64,000 nucleotides of DNA from Halichoerus grypus. Lineage: Eukaryota > Chordata > Mammalia > Carnivora > Phocidae. Where the stretch lies: assembly GCF_964656455.1 (NCBI RefSeq), contig NC_135717.1:136290308-136354307 (forward strand), written 5' to 3'. The notes under the pieces are model-generated. The model was not told the origin of the DNA. It saw nothing but the letters and a program-made list of their open reading frames with translations, and did no database searches. Within the stretch, counting starts at the first letter, position 1; every line of letters starts with the position of its first letter. Of this stretch, positions 1-10,500 are shown in pieces. A program made the position numbers and the translations under genes.

Positions 1-215
1 TTGTTTCTATTGTTTTCATTTTCTGTGTCATTGATTTTCACTATAGTCTTTATTATTTAACTTATTCTAATTCCTGTGACTTTAATCTGATCTTTTCCTT
101 GTTTTTTAAGGTGAAAGCTGAAGTCATTTGTTTTGAGACCTTTCTTCATTTCTTATACAGGCATTTAGTGCTATGAAATACCAAGTACTGCTTTAGCTAT
201 GTTAAAAGATTTTCT

Positions 216-556
216 GAGGCACATTAAAATTTTCAAGAGTTTATTTGATGGAACTTCTGTTCCAGGGGGGCTGCACCAAACCAAAAGTGGTTAGCAGCAC
301 TCCTTAGGAGCTGGGCAAAGACTTTTACAGACCAAATGCAGAACTAAAGCAAGGAAATTATTCAATTGTCTATAGCTTACGTGGTTGGCTTAATTAGGAA
401 AGAATAGTTGGCCATTGTGATTTGTTCTTACGTTTTGTTTTTTGGGATACAAGTGCATTTAAAGGACTTTACTCTGGCTTACTTCTGTTTAGGCTACCAA
501 AACATTAAAGCCAACTCAGCCTCCTTGTATAATTACTTTAACAGCTACCATAGTTT
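216..556. other. Unassigned ~340-bp block inside the antisense L1
   Basis: L1-like text stops near 215 and resumes near 556. The intervening sequence is less AT-rich and matches no family I can name. It could be an insertion of another old repeat or a poorly conserved L1 stretch. No target-site duplication is obvious. Confidence 0.3.
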
Positions 557-973
557 TTGACATGTGTTTTCATTTTAACTTCAGTTCAAAATACTTTCTA
601 AGGTTTTGATTTTTTCTTTGACCTGTGGATTTAGAATTGACTTATTTAGGGTTTAAATGCTTGGGGAATTTCCAGACATCCATGTATTTGGATACGTTGT
701 TTTTAATTTCATGAAGTTTGAAATATCTTCTGTGTTTCTAGTGATTTTTCTTCTCCACTTATGTATTATTTAGAAGGTATTTCAGTCCTTTGAAACGTGT
801 TGAGACTTATATGGCTTAGCATACGGTCTATCTTGGTTAATACATTGTGTGGATTTGACAGTTTTCATGCTGCAATTGTAGTACCTAGTGTTGTAGAAAT
901 ATCAACTAAGTCAATATGTTGACAGTGTTTTTCAGATAATTTATGTTGTTACCAATTTTTAAAATTAAATCCT

Positions 974-1190
974 GGGGCGCCTGGGTGGCTCAGTTGGTTA
1001 AGCGACTGCCTTCGGCTCGGGTCATGATCCTGGAGTCCCGGGATCGAGTCCCACATCGGGCTCCCTGCTCAGCGGGGAGTCTGCTTCTCCCTCTGACCCT
1101 CCTCCCTCTCGTGCTCTCTGTCTCTCATTCTCTCTCTTGCAAATAAAATCTTAAAAAAAAAAAATAAATAAAATAAAATAAAATAAAATA
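974..1190 (+). mobile_element. CAN SINE (SINEC, tRNA-Lys-derived), 'GGAGTCCCGGGATCGAGTCCC' subtype
   Basis: This is a full-length carnivore SINE. It has the GGGGCGCCTGGGTGGCTCAG head with a tRNA A-box-like segment, a B-box-like GGGATCGAGTCCC, a TC-rich tract and an A-rich tail expanded to (AAAAT)n. The target-site duplication aaattaaatcct lies before the head (ending 973) and after the tail (about 1191-1206). It is inserted in the antisense L1. A 67-residue open frame across it is incidental. Confidence 0.95.
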
Positions 1191-2100
1191 AAATTAAATT
1201 AAATCCTGAAAGATGGGTTTAAATTCCTATGATTGTAAAATTGTTTATTTTTCCTTTAATTCTCTCAAATTCTGCTTCATATGCATACTTAAACATTCAT
1301 TTACATTTACTACTTCTTGGTGAGTTGACCCTTTAATAATCATTAACATTTTTGATGCCTTTTTTTTTCTTTCCTGGTGATCTAGGTCATTTCTGTTATC
1401 ATCTCCCTTAAGCCTTGAGAACCTCCTTCATTATCTCTTGTGGTGCAGGTGTGCTAATGACCACTTCTGTTATCTTTATTTTGTCTGAAAATGTCTTTAT
1501 TTTGCCTTTATTCTTGAAGAGTGTTTTCACAGGATATAGAATAGTTGATTATTTTTTCCTAGTATTTTAGAGTATTCTGGCCTCCATATTTTTTGATAAG
1601 AGATCAGCAGTCATTCAAGTGATTGTTCCTTGTATGCAATCTGTCATTTTTGGCTGCTTTTAAGATAGTCTTCTTATATTTAGCTTTTGTCACTTTGATT
1701 ACTTTGTGCATACCGAGGTTTTCTTCATATGTATCTTGTTCAGGGCTTACTGAACTTCTTGAACCAATACATTTATATATGTATCTTTAAAAAAATTTTG
1801 GCTTTTATATTTTAACATATTGAAATATAGTTTCTATTCATTTTCTCTCTCTCCACTTTCCACTACTCCCGTTAAACATATGTTATACATTGTCTTATAT
1901 TCCCTCAAATTTCTTAGGTTTCAAACACATGGTTGAAAGCATGGAAGTGAGTTCAATCTACCCTCCTGCTAAAAGATGTTAAAAAGGAAAGTCACCCTAC
2001 ACCTTCCATGTTTTGACTCTCCTTTCAGAATCTTCTTATTTTGATTTACTCGCTAGTGCCTCCAGGTCCTTTTATTTTCTCCAAAGATTGTGTTGTTATC

Positions 2101-2162
2101 TGTGGGAAGGCATGAAATAGTAGGTGTTTACTGTGGAAAGGCATGAAATATTAGGTGTTTAT
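2101..2162. repeat. Short tandem duplication, 31-bp unit x2
   Basis: Two adjacent 31-bp units begin tgtgggaaggcatgaaatag and tgtggaaaggcatgaaatat and differ at about two positions. This looks like a local replication-slippage duplication, not a named satellite. Confidence 0.8.
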
Positions 2163-2458
2163 TCAGTTTTACTGAAAATAGAAATCTTATCAAAATAATT
2201 TTTGAAACTTGTGCTGGTGTAATTCATATGGGGAAATTATAATATTTTCTTAGAACCATTAAAAATCCCTATGGAATAAGTACTTTAATCACACCATACA
2301 AAAAAATCAGCTTGAAATGGATATGCATCCTAAACAGAGATCCTAAAAACCTAAAATTTATGTGAAGAAACAAAGGGGATAATCCTTGTGATGTTAGGAT
2401 AGATAAAGTTCACTACTAAAAAGAAATATCATTAAAGAAAATATAATAATTTTATAAA

Positions 2459-2958
2459 TATGCAGTAGGTAGTCTCTAAGAGGGTCCTGGTCATCCTCTG
2501 GTACTCCTGGTATTCACACCCTTAAGTAAGACCTCTTACATTGTGCTGATGTTGGTATATTGGACCAATAGACTGTGACAAAATTGATCAAATGCCATTT
2601 TTTGAGATTAGGTTATATCAGATACTATAATTTCCATCTTGGTCTCTTGGTTTCCTGCTCTTGCTCTCTTGGTTTTCTGTTCTTGCTCTCTCTATCTCCC
2701 TCCCTACTTTCAGGAAATTGAGCTGCCTTGCTATAAGCAACCCTATGGAAGAGTCCATGTAGGAGGAACTGGAAACAAGATCCAGCCAAACCCAAGAGCT
2801 TTACTGCAATCTCATGAGAGATCCTGAGCCTGAAACATCTATCTAGCTGCTCATAGATTACTGATCCTTGCAACTATGTAAGATGATAAGTGTTACTGAT
2901 GTAAGCTGCTAAATTAAGAGAAGTCTAGAAGTTATACAGCAAATAGATAACTAACAAA
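2459..2958 (+). mobile_element. MaLR-like solitary LTR (ERVL-MaLR, MLT1-type)
   Basis: The sequence follows the old mammalian apparent LTR retrotransposon LTR pattern. A central 'ccctatggaagagtccatgtagg' motif is followed by 'ctgcaatctcatgagagatcctgagcc' (2803-2829). The typical end, an aagctgctaa/…cagcaaatagataactaa stretch, lies at 2938-2956. It splits a sense L1. Assignment to MLT1 versus a related MaLR LTR is uncertain. No internal retroviral genes are seen. Confidence 0.6.
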
Positions 2959-3272
2959 TGTGGTTTCATAAACAATAAAAAATTATGTTCTTTTAAAGAC
3001 GCTGCTAAGCAAATGAAAAGGCAGGTCACAAATTTTGAAAAATGACTCATGATAAGTGTATGTGACAAAAGTCTTATAACTAGTATATAAAACAGTCTCT
3101 TATGACAAAAACACAATTTTAAAAATGGACAAAAAAGTTGGACACTTCACCAAAAAGATATTCAAATGGTAAGTAAGGACATGAAGAGATACCCACCATC
3201 ATTAATCTTCAGGAAAGGAAAATAAAATCACAATGAGATATCACTCATCACCCACTAAAATAGCTAAGTTTA

Positions 3273-3485
3273 TTTATTTATTTTTTTTTTAAAAGATTTT
3301 ATTTATTCATTTGAGACACAGAGATACAGAGAGAGAGAGCATGAGCAGGGAGAGAGGCAGAGGGAGAAGGAGAAGCAGGCTCCCCGCTGAGCCAGGAGCC
3401 CGATGTGGGGCTCGATCCCAGGACCCTGGAATCATGACCCGAGCCGAAGGCAGACGCTTAACCATCTGAGCCACCCAGGTGCCCC
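3273..3485 (-). mobile_element. CAN SINE, antisense
   Basis: This is the reverse-complement SINE: T-rich tail, then aaagattttatttattcatttgag, an AG-rich body, and the head ending ccacccaggtgcccc. A target-site duplication, taaaatagctaagttta, is present at 3256-3272 and again from about 3487 to 3503. It is inserted into the sense L1 ORF2 remnant. Confidence 0.95.
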
Positions 3486-3714
3486 ATAAAATAGCTAAGT
3501 TTAAAAGGCTGACAAAACCATATGTTGGATAGTACATGGAACAACTGGAACTGCCTTTTACGGCCAAGGGGAGTTTAAATGGGCAAACACTTTCGAAAAT
3601 TCTTTAGTAACTTCTTAAAAAGTTAAATATACACTTCCACATGGCCCAGCAATTTCTCTACTAGGTATTTACGTGAAGTAATTGAAAACACATGTCTAAA
3701 AAAGAGCTATATAT

Positions 3715-3898
3715 GGGGCACCTGGGTGGCTATGATCTCTGGGTCCTGGGATCCAGCCCCACTTTGGGCTCCTTGCTCAGCAGGAAGTCTGCTTCTCCCT
3801 CTCCTTCTGCCCCTCCCTCTGCTTATTCTCCTTCTCTCGCTCACTCTCTCTCTCAAATAAAATCTTTAAAAAATAATAATAATAAATAAATAAATAAA
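3715..3898 (+). mobile_element. CAN SINE with internal deletion of the tRNA head
   Basis: The head ggggcacctgggtggct runs straight into atgatctctgggtcctgggatcc. The segment that normally lies between, including the end of the A-box region, is missing. The TC-rich part and (aaataa)n tail are normal. It lies directly after the L1 ORF2 remnant. Confidence 0.9.
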
Positions 3899-4439
3899 AT
3901 TGAGTTTCAAATACCCAAAATAAACACCAAATGCATACCTAGTTAAACATTTTTTCTAAGGCTATGTTCTTATTATTAAAGTCATGTTATAAAGGTCTAA
4001 GACCTTTTTGTAAGTTTTTAATTTATATCTACAAAATATTTGCCACATTTAAATAAGCCATAAAGACAAATAAACCATGCTTTGTTTTTGTTAAAAAATT
4101 GTGTGGGGGGGCAGGGAGTGATAGAAGAGGTAAAAACTGAAGACTAATAGCATAAGAAGAAAAAAAATAAAATAAGTAGATTGCTCTATGCTAAATTAGA
4201 GGTAAAGTTTATCTACTTTTATTTCAATCCATAATTATTCAAAACTCAAATTATTGAACATCTAAAGAAATACATAAATTATTTCTACATAGAGTGTGGA
4301 TCCAAACTATAAAGTTAAATAGCACAATAATGCTAACTAAACTATTTATATGCTTTGAATTTAATTTTTATCTTGTCAACTTTCTTTAGCATTTTGCTCT
4401 AACATTATTAACTTCATGTTTGGGGGAAGAAATGCTAAG
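3899..4439. other. AT-rich non-coding stretch
   Basis: No gene, RNA or confident repeat is visible. A G8 run lies at about 4105-4112. Confidence 0.6.
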
Positions 4440-4560
4440 CTGGATACTGGAGAACAAGATCTCTGCCACTTCTTACTAGGTATAAAATGACTCTGGACAA
4501 ATACTTATCTTAGAGTCTGGGAGTCTCAGTTTAATCATCTGTGAAATGGGGAGAAAGAAA
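4440..4560 (-). mobile_element. MIR SINE fragment, antisense
   Basis: The text tctctgccacttcttactaggt...tctcagtttaatcatctgtgaaatggg follows the reverse complement of the ancient MIR core and 3' half. Strongly diverged. Confidence 0.65.
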
Positions 4561-4607
4561 GAGTGCATGTTTGAGGCTTCAATTAGGATGGTGATTAAGA
4601 GATCACA

Positions 4608-4797
4608 GGGCACCTGGATGGCTCAGTTAATCATCTGACTCTTGGTTTCCGCTCAGGTCGTGAGATCAAGCCCCATGTTGGGCTCCGCCCTCAGGGCGGA
4701 GTCTGCTTCAGATACTCTCTCCCTCTCCCTCTGCTTCTCCCCGCCACTTGTGCTCTCTTTCTCTCTAAAATAAATAAATAAAGTCTAAAAAAAAAAG
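4608..4797 (+). mobile_element. CAN SINE, older 'GACTCTTG' subtype
   Basis: The head gggcacctggatggctcag is followed by catctgactcttggtttcc, a shortened middle, a TC-rich tract and an (aaat)n tail. The duplication agagatcaca is seen before the head (4598-4607) and after the tail (about 4804-4813). Confidence 0.93.
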
Positions 4798-4964
4798 AGA
4801 GAGAGAGATCACAAACATTACTTCTAAAGTTTCAGATTTTCTGATTGAAGTTCAAGTTAGATATACTTTATATGTACATACACACATATATATGGAGAGA
4901 TCATTTATATTGAATTTGATTTTGATTTGCATTTTATATATAAAAATATGAAATAATTGTTCTT

Positions 4965-5197
4965 GGGGCACCTGGGTGGCTCAGTCAGTTAAGCATCTGA
5001 CTCTTGATTTTGGTTCAGGTCATGATCTCAGGGTCCTGGGATAGAGCCCCACAGTCAAGCTTTGCGCTCAGGGGGGCATCTGCTTGGGATTCTCTCTCTC
5101 TCTCTCTCTCTCCACCCCCCACTCCCTCTGCCCCTCCCCCCATCACACACACTCTCTAAAATAAATAAATAAATCTTTAAAAAAAATAAAATAAAAC
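4965..5197 (+). mobile_element. CAN SINE, older 'GACTCTTG' subtype
   Basis: Full-length SINE with head ggggcacctgggtggctcag, a (TC)n microsatellite-like stretch near 5090-5112 and an A-rich tail. An 18-bp duplication, tatgaaataattgttctt, flanks it (4947-4964 and 5199-5216). It appears exact, despite the older body sequence. Confidence 0.95.
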
Positions 5198-5216
5198 TAT
5201 GAAATAATTGTTCTTG

Positions 5217-6484
5217 ATTTTGACCGTTTACATAGCTAATTCAATGCTGTGCTTATTCCTCTAAACTCCAAGTTGCATTTTAAATGTTCTGAGTGATTAA
5301 TTTTTTTCCCTCCATGAATCTTCCGGTATAAGTAAGTTATAACATATAAAGGGAAAAAACAACCTTCTAATAACCTTTCAACAGTTATACAGATTCTCAA
5401 AAAATAGTTTATTAAATCCTTGTTATTAGTGTTATCATTGTTATATTTATATGTACTATGTAAATCCCTCATATTTTATTAAAAAATGGCATTAAATAGA
5501 GGTTAGAATAACAAGTGCTGGCTAATTATTTGATATCAAGCGTACCAGATGTATTCCCTATACATTTTTAATGAAGTGTTCTTTAGCTTCCTATTCTCAA
5601 GTCACTGGCAAATAAAGGTGACGTTTGGCAAAGACAACTGTCAAAACATACATCAGTTGTTTTTTTTTTTTCTTTTTCCCCTTTTCTTTATTTTAGTGTT
5701 AGGTGGAATTTTGTGAACTCATCACGTTTTTGTGAATTATTTTTCTATTCTAAGAGTAAGAAAGCAAATATGGAATTGAAGTTTCCAAAAGTCTCCAAAA
5801 TCACAATTGCCATTCAAGAAAATTAAGAGAAGCTGAGCTGTTTGGTGTTTATAAAAGCATTAGTTAGCAGAGCTTGAAAATCAATATTTCAAAATTTGTA
5901 TTCAAAGCCAAAGTGAATGATTTTATGTCATATTAATCAGCATAGTTTTAAGCCCTCAAAATACATAGGACCACAAAGGATGTCAAATGAGTTACAGGGG
6001 AAAAACATGTAGTCTGAAAAAGAAAAAGATTTTAAAAGATACAGACCCTACACAGAGCCTCACATTAATATATATCGTACCTTTCCTCTATCTAGGATTT
6101 GTTTCCTTTTTTTCTTCTTTTTGGCCATTATCTAGTGGTAGTTCAGGTAGCCACTTTTGTAAATTAAAACTCACATCTTTCAGCATTGATGTGAAAGATG
6201 AGAGTGACTCATGATAAATAGCTATTAATATACCATGTTTCCCAGATGATTTACTAATATAGTTCTTGCAAACTGCTGATAGGAATAGTCATGCATTTTA
6301 GATGTAGATCTTCCTTTGAAATTTACATGTTGCACAAATGTCATCTAAGAGAGGTCTGATGAATTTCAAAAAACAAAACAAATTCCACAACAATATTGGA
6401 CAGTATTTTTAATATAGAATACTACTTTGTATGTAACAATTTTTTTGGTCTTAATAGTTATGAATTGAGCCTTAACATCAGAAT
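5217..6484. other. Unique AT-rich non-coding stretch
   Basis: No coding exon, RNA gene or confident repeat recognised. Short open frames (for example 5987-6214) show no domain and are not supported. Confidence 0.55.
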
Positions 6485-6600
6485 TCTTGACTTTAAATTC
6501 CAACTTCAACACCTTGACCTTGGGCAAGACACATATATACTGTAAGCCTCAGTTTCCTTATCTTAGAACAAGCTATTATTAGGACATTAATATTTGCTAG
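6485..6600 (-). mobile_element. MIR SINE fragment, antisense
   Basis: Text such as ccttgaccttgggcaagacac and gcctcagtttccttatctta matches the antisense MIR 3' half. Confidence 0.65.
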
Positions 6601-6673
6601 GAGGTAGGAAGTAAATAATACCTACAGTGCCAGATGTAATACCAGGAATAAATCAAAGATTAAAAATGTTAAC

Positions 6674-7027
6674 CTGTCTTAGTCTAGTTCAGGCTGTTAT
6701 AACAAAAATACCATGGACTGGCTAGCTTGTAAACGGCAAACATTTATTTCTCATAGTTCTGGAGGCTGGAAGTCCAAGATCAGGGTGCCAGCATGGTCAA
6801 GTGAGAGCCCTCTTCCCAGTCATAGACTTCTCTCTGTATCCTCACTTCCTGGAAAGGAAAAAGGAGCTCTTGGAATCTCTTTTATAAATGTGATAATCTT
6901 ATTGAAGAGGGCCCTAACCCCATGGAGCTATTTGCCTCTCAAAGGCCCCACCTCTTAGAACAATCATATTCCGTGTTAAAATTCCAATATGTGAATTAAC
7001 AGGGAAACACAAACACTCAGATATAGC
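6674..7027 (-). mobile_element. MaLR-like LTR, antisense
   Basis: Reading in reverse complement this is a MaLR-type LTR. The plus strand shows tgtcttagtctagttcaggctg, then tttctcatagttctggaggctgg, then aaggccccacctctta (6940-6957), then the reverse of the LTR start. It is about 350 bp, near full length for such LTRs. The frame at 6713-6958 is incidental. Confidence 0.65.
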
Positions 7028-7598
7028 ACTTAACATTACTGTTTTTATACTTATTGTTATGTTGTTGTAATGTGTAATATATTATTTAGCAAATCACTAG
7101 TTACAGAATCAATTTAAGTAAACAATGCCTATAGTATTCAATGGGCGATGTATTTCCAAAATGTTCAAGATTAAGTTAATTAGCATAATTTCCTGATAAG
7201 TTTATCATACAATGCTCAAGAAAACATTCTTAAGCCAATATATCTATAAAATGTAAATAATGTTACAGATTCTACAAAGGGGTATTTTAAAGGTTATAAT
7301 AGAAGCACTTTTACTTATTTCAGTAGAAATTTCTGAATTCAGTGAAGTCTCAAGTATCTTTATTAATGGGATACAGTAGTTTCTAAAAATGGGAGAATTA
7401 TGGTTCTAACTTTAATACAAAAAAGTGAAAAAAAGGTAAATGAAGACAAACTAGGATGTTGTCATGGAAGCAAGCCAGAATAAAAGATACCTAAGGGCCG
7501 CTTAGTCACAATGTCACCAGGCTACTGATGGTGAGGTAAGCAAAGTTCAGGAAATACTTTTGAAATCAGTTGGGATCGAAATCAGGACAAAGTCATTC
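7028..7598. other. Unique AT-rich non-coding stretch
   Basis: No gene, RNA gene or repeat recognised. Confidence 0.55.
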
Positions 7599-10500
7599 TG
7601 TGTTTGGTTCTTTTTCTAAAGTTATTTAAATTCCAGTTAGTTAACATACAGTGTAATATTAGTTTCAGGTGTACGATACAGTGATTCAACACTTCCATAT
7701 ATCACCTGGTGCCATCACACCAAGTGCACTCCGTAATCCCCGTCACCTATTTTACCCACCCCCCTACCTATCTCCCCTCTGGTAACCATCAATTCTCTAT
7801 AGTTAAGAATCTGTTTCTTGGTTAGCCTCCTAGTTTTGTTTTTCCTTTGTGTGCTTGTTTTCTTTTTTTCTTAAATTCCACATATGAGTGAAATCGTATG
7901 GTATTTGTCTTTCTCTGACTGACTTATTTTGCTTAGCATAATATTCTCTGGCTCCATCCGTATCCTTGCAAATGGGAAGATTTCATTCTTTTTTATAACT
8001 GAGTAATATTCCATTTTATATACACATATATACCACATATACCTTTTCTAAAACACATATACCATATCTTCCTTATCCGTCCATCAGTCCATGGACGCTT
8101 GGGCCATTTCCATAATTTGGCTATTATAGATAATGCTGCTATAAACATCAAGGTACATGTATCCCTTTGAATTAGTATTTTTGTATTCCTTGGGTAAATA
8201 TCTAGTAGGCAATTGCTGGATCATATGGTAGTTCTATTTTTAACTTTTTGAGGAACCTCTAAACTGTCTTCCAGAGTGGCTGCACCACTTTGCATTCTCA
8301 CCAACAGTGCAAGAGGGTTCCCTTTTTTCCACATCCTCACCAGCACCTATTATTTCTTATATTGTTGACTTTAACCATTCTGACAGGTGTGAGGTGATAT
8401 CTCATTGTAGTTTTGATGTGTATTTCCTTGATGATCAGTGATGTTGAGCATCTTTTCATGTGTCTGTTGGCCATCGGCTATCTTCTTTGGAAAAATGTCT
8501 CTTCATGTTTTCTGCCAATTTTTTAATTGGATTATTCAGTTTTGGGGTGTTGAGATTTAGAAGTTCTTTACATATTTTGTATACTAACCCTTTATCAGAT
8601 ATGTCATTTGCAAATATCTTCTCTCATTCCATAGGTTGCCTTTTAGTTTTGTTGATTGTTTCCTTTACTGTGCAGAAGCTTTTTATTTTAATGAAGTTCC
8701 AATTGTTTGTTTAATTTCGCTTTTGTTTCCCTTGCCTCAGGAGACATATGTAGAAAAAAGGTGCTACACCCTATGTCAAAGAGGCTACAGCCTGTGTTCT
8801 CTAGAATTTTTATGGTGTCAAGTCTCACATTTAGGTCTTCCATCCATTTTGAATTTATTTTTGTATATAGTGTGAGAAAGGGGTCCAGTTTCGTTCTTTT
8901 GCATGTTGCTGTACAGTTTTCCCAACACCATTTGTTGAAGAGACTGTCTTTCTTCTATGGGATATTCCTTCCTGCTTTGTCGAAGATTAATTGACCATAT
9001 AATTGTGGACTCATTTCTAGGTTTTCTATGCTGTTCTATTGACCTAAATGTCTATTTTTGTACCCATACCATTCTGTTTTGATCACTACAGCTTTGCAAT
9101 ATAACTTTAAGTCCTGAATTGTGATGCCTCCAGCTTGCTATTCTTTTTCAAGATTGCTTTGGCTATTCGGAGTCCTTTGTGGTTCCATACACATTTTAGG
9201 ATTGTTGGTTCTAGCTCTGTGAAAAATGTTGTTGTTATTTTGATAGGGATTGCATTAAATGTGTAGATTGCTTTTAGTATACACATTTTAACAATATCTG
9301 TTCTTCCAATCCATGAGCATGGAATGTTTTTCCATTTCTTTGTGTTATCTTCAATTTCTCTCATCAGTGTTTTATAGTTATCAGAGTACAGGTCCTTCAC
9401 CTCTTTGATTAACTTTATCCCTAGGTATCTCATTGTTTCTGTAGCATTTGCAAATGAGATTGATTCTTTAATTTCTCTTTCTGCTCCTTCATTATTGTTG
9501 TACAGAAATGCAACAAATTTCTGTAGGTTGATTTTGTATCCTATGACTTTACTAAATTTTTGTATCATTTCTAGCAGTTTTTTGATGGAGTCTTTCAGGT
9601 TTTCTATACAGAGTATCATGTCACCTGCAAATAGTGAAAGCTTGACATTTTCCTTGCTGATTTGGATGCCATTTTTTTTTCTTTTTGTTGTCTGATTGCT
9701 GTGGCTAGGACTTCCAGCCCTATGTTAAATAACAGTAGTGAGAGTGGACATCCCTGTCTTGTTCCTGACTGTAGAGGAAAAACTTAGTTTTTCCCCCATT
9801 TAGGATGATATTGTCTGTGAGTCTTTCATATATGGCCTTTATCATTTTGAGGTTGGTTCCCTCTAAACCTACTTTCTTGAGGGTTTTTATCATGAATGGA
9901 TGTTGGACTTTGTCAAGTGCTTTTTCTGCATCTATTGAAATGATCAAATGGTTCTTATCCTTTCTTTTATTAATGTGGTGTATCACGTTGATTTGTGAAT
10001 ATTGAATCACCCTTGCAACCCAGGAATAAATCCCACTCGATTGTGGTGAATGATTTTCTTAATGTATTGTTGGATTTGGTTTGCTAGTATTTTATAAAGA
10101 ATTTTTGCATCCATGTTCATTAGGGTTAATGGCCTGTAGTTTTCTTTTTAAGTGGTGTCTTTATCTGGTTTTGATATCAGGTTAATGCTGGTCTCCTGGA
10201 GTGAATTTGGAAGTTTTTCTTCCTTTTCTCTCTTTTTGGAATAGTTTGAGAAGAATAGATACTAACTCTTCTTTAAATCTTTGTTGGAATTCACCTGTGA
10301 AGCCATCTGATCCTGAACTTTTGTTTGTTATTTTTTTGATCCCTAATTCAATTTCTTTGCTGGTTATGGGTCTGTCTCTTGTAGGCAACATATATGTGAG
10401 CCTTGTGTTTTTTATCCATTCTGACACCCTATGTCTTTTGATTGGAGCATGTAGTCCATTTACATTCAAAATATCAATAGATATGTATTTATTGCCATTT

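Larger units (their letters stand above)
1..1925 (-). mobile_element. Old LINE-1 segment, antisense (ORF2 5' part to ORF1 region)
   Basis: Read on the plus strand, the text follows the reverse complement of an old mammalian L1. It runs from ORF2 (1-215 and 560-960) through the ORF2 start toward ORF1 (1210-1925). Recognisable antisense landmarks are 'catttaatgctat'-like text near 165 and 'atggtctatcttgg'-like text near 824. It is heavily diverged and has no usable frame. It is interrupted by a SINE (974-1190) and by an unexplained block (about 216-556). The left end lies outside the window. The L1 assignment is by remembered pattern; the subfamily is not determined. Confidence 0.6.
2225..3714 (+). 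mobile_element. Old LINE-1 segment, sense (ORF2 C-terminal region), interrupted
   Basis: Plus-strand text follows the 3' half of L1 ORF2 in three pieces: 2225-2458, 2960-3255 and 3486-3714. Landmarks include 'agacgctgctaagcaaatgaaaagg' at about 2997, 'cacaatgagatatcac' at 3229 and 'ggcccagcaatttctctact' at 3643. Together these form the usual order of the ORF2 C-terminal coding region. The pieces are separated by a MaLR-like LTR (2459-2958) and a SINE (3273-3485). A further SINE (3715) follows. Diverged and non-coding. Confidence 0.65.

Noticed and set aside
974..1060. tRNA-Lys-like sequence (and the same in every SINE)
   Set aside because: It is the SINE promoter region with A- and B-box likeness, not a functional tRNA gene: no cloverleaf is maintained.
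943..1146. 67-codon plus-strand frame, with similar frames at 3307-3567, 16735-16947, 30324-30557, 55173-55355 and others
   Set aside because: They translate SINE bodies (recurring WVAQ.VKRLPSARVMIP.SWDRAP-like peptides). This is repeat-derived reading, not a gene family.
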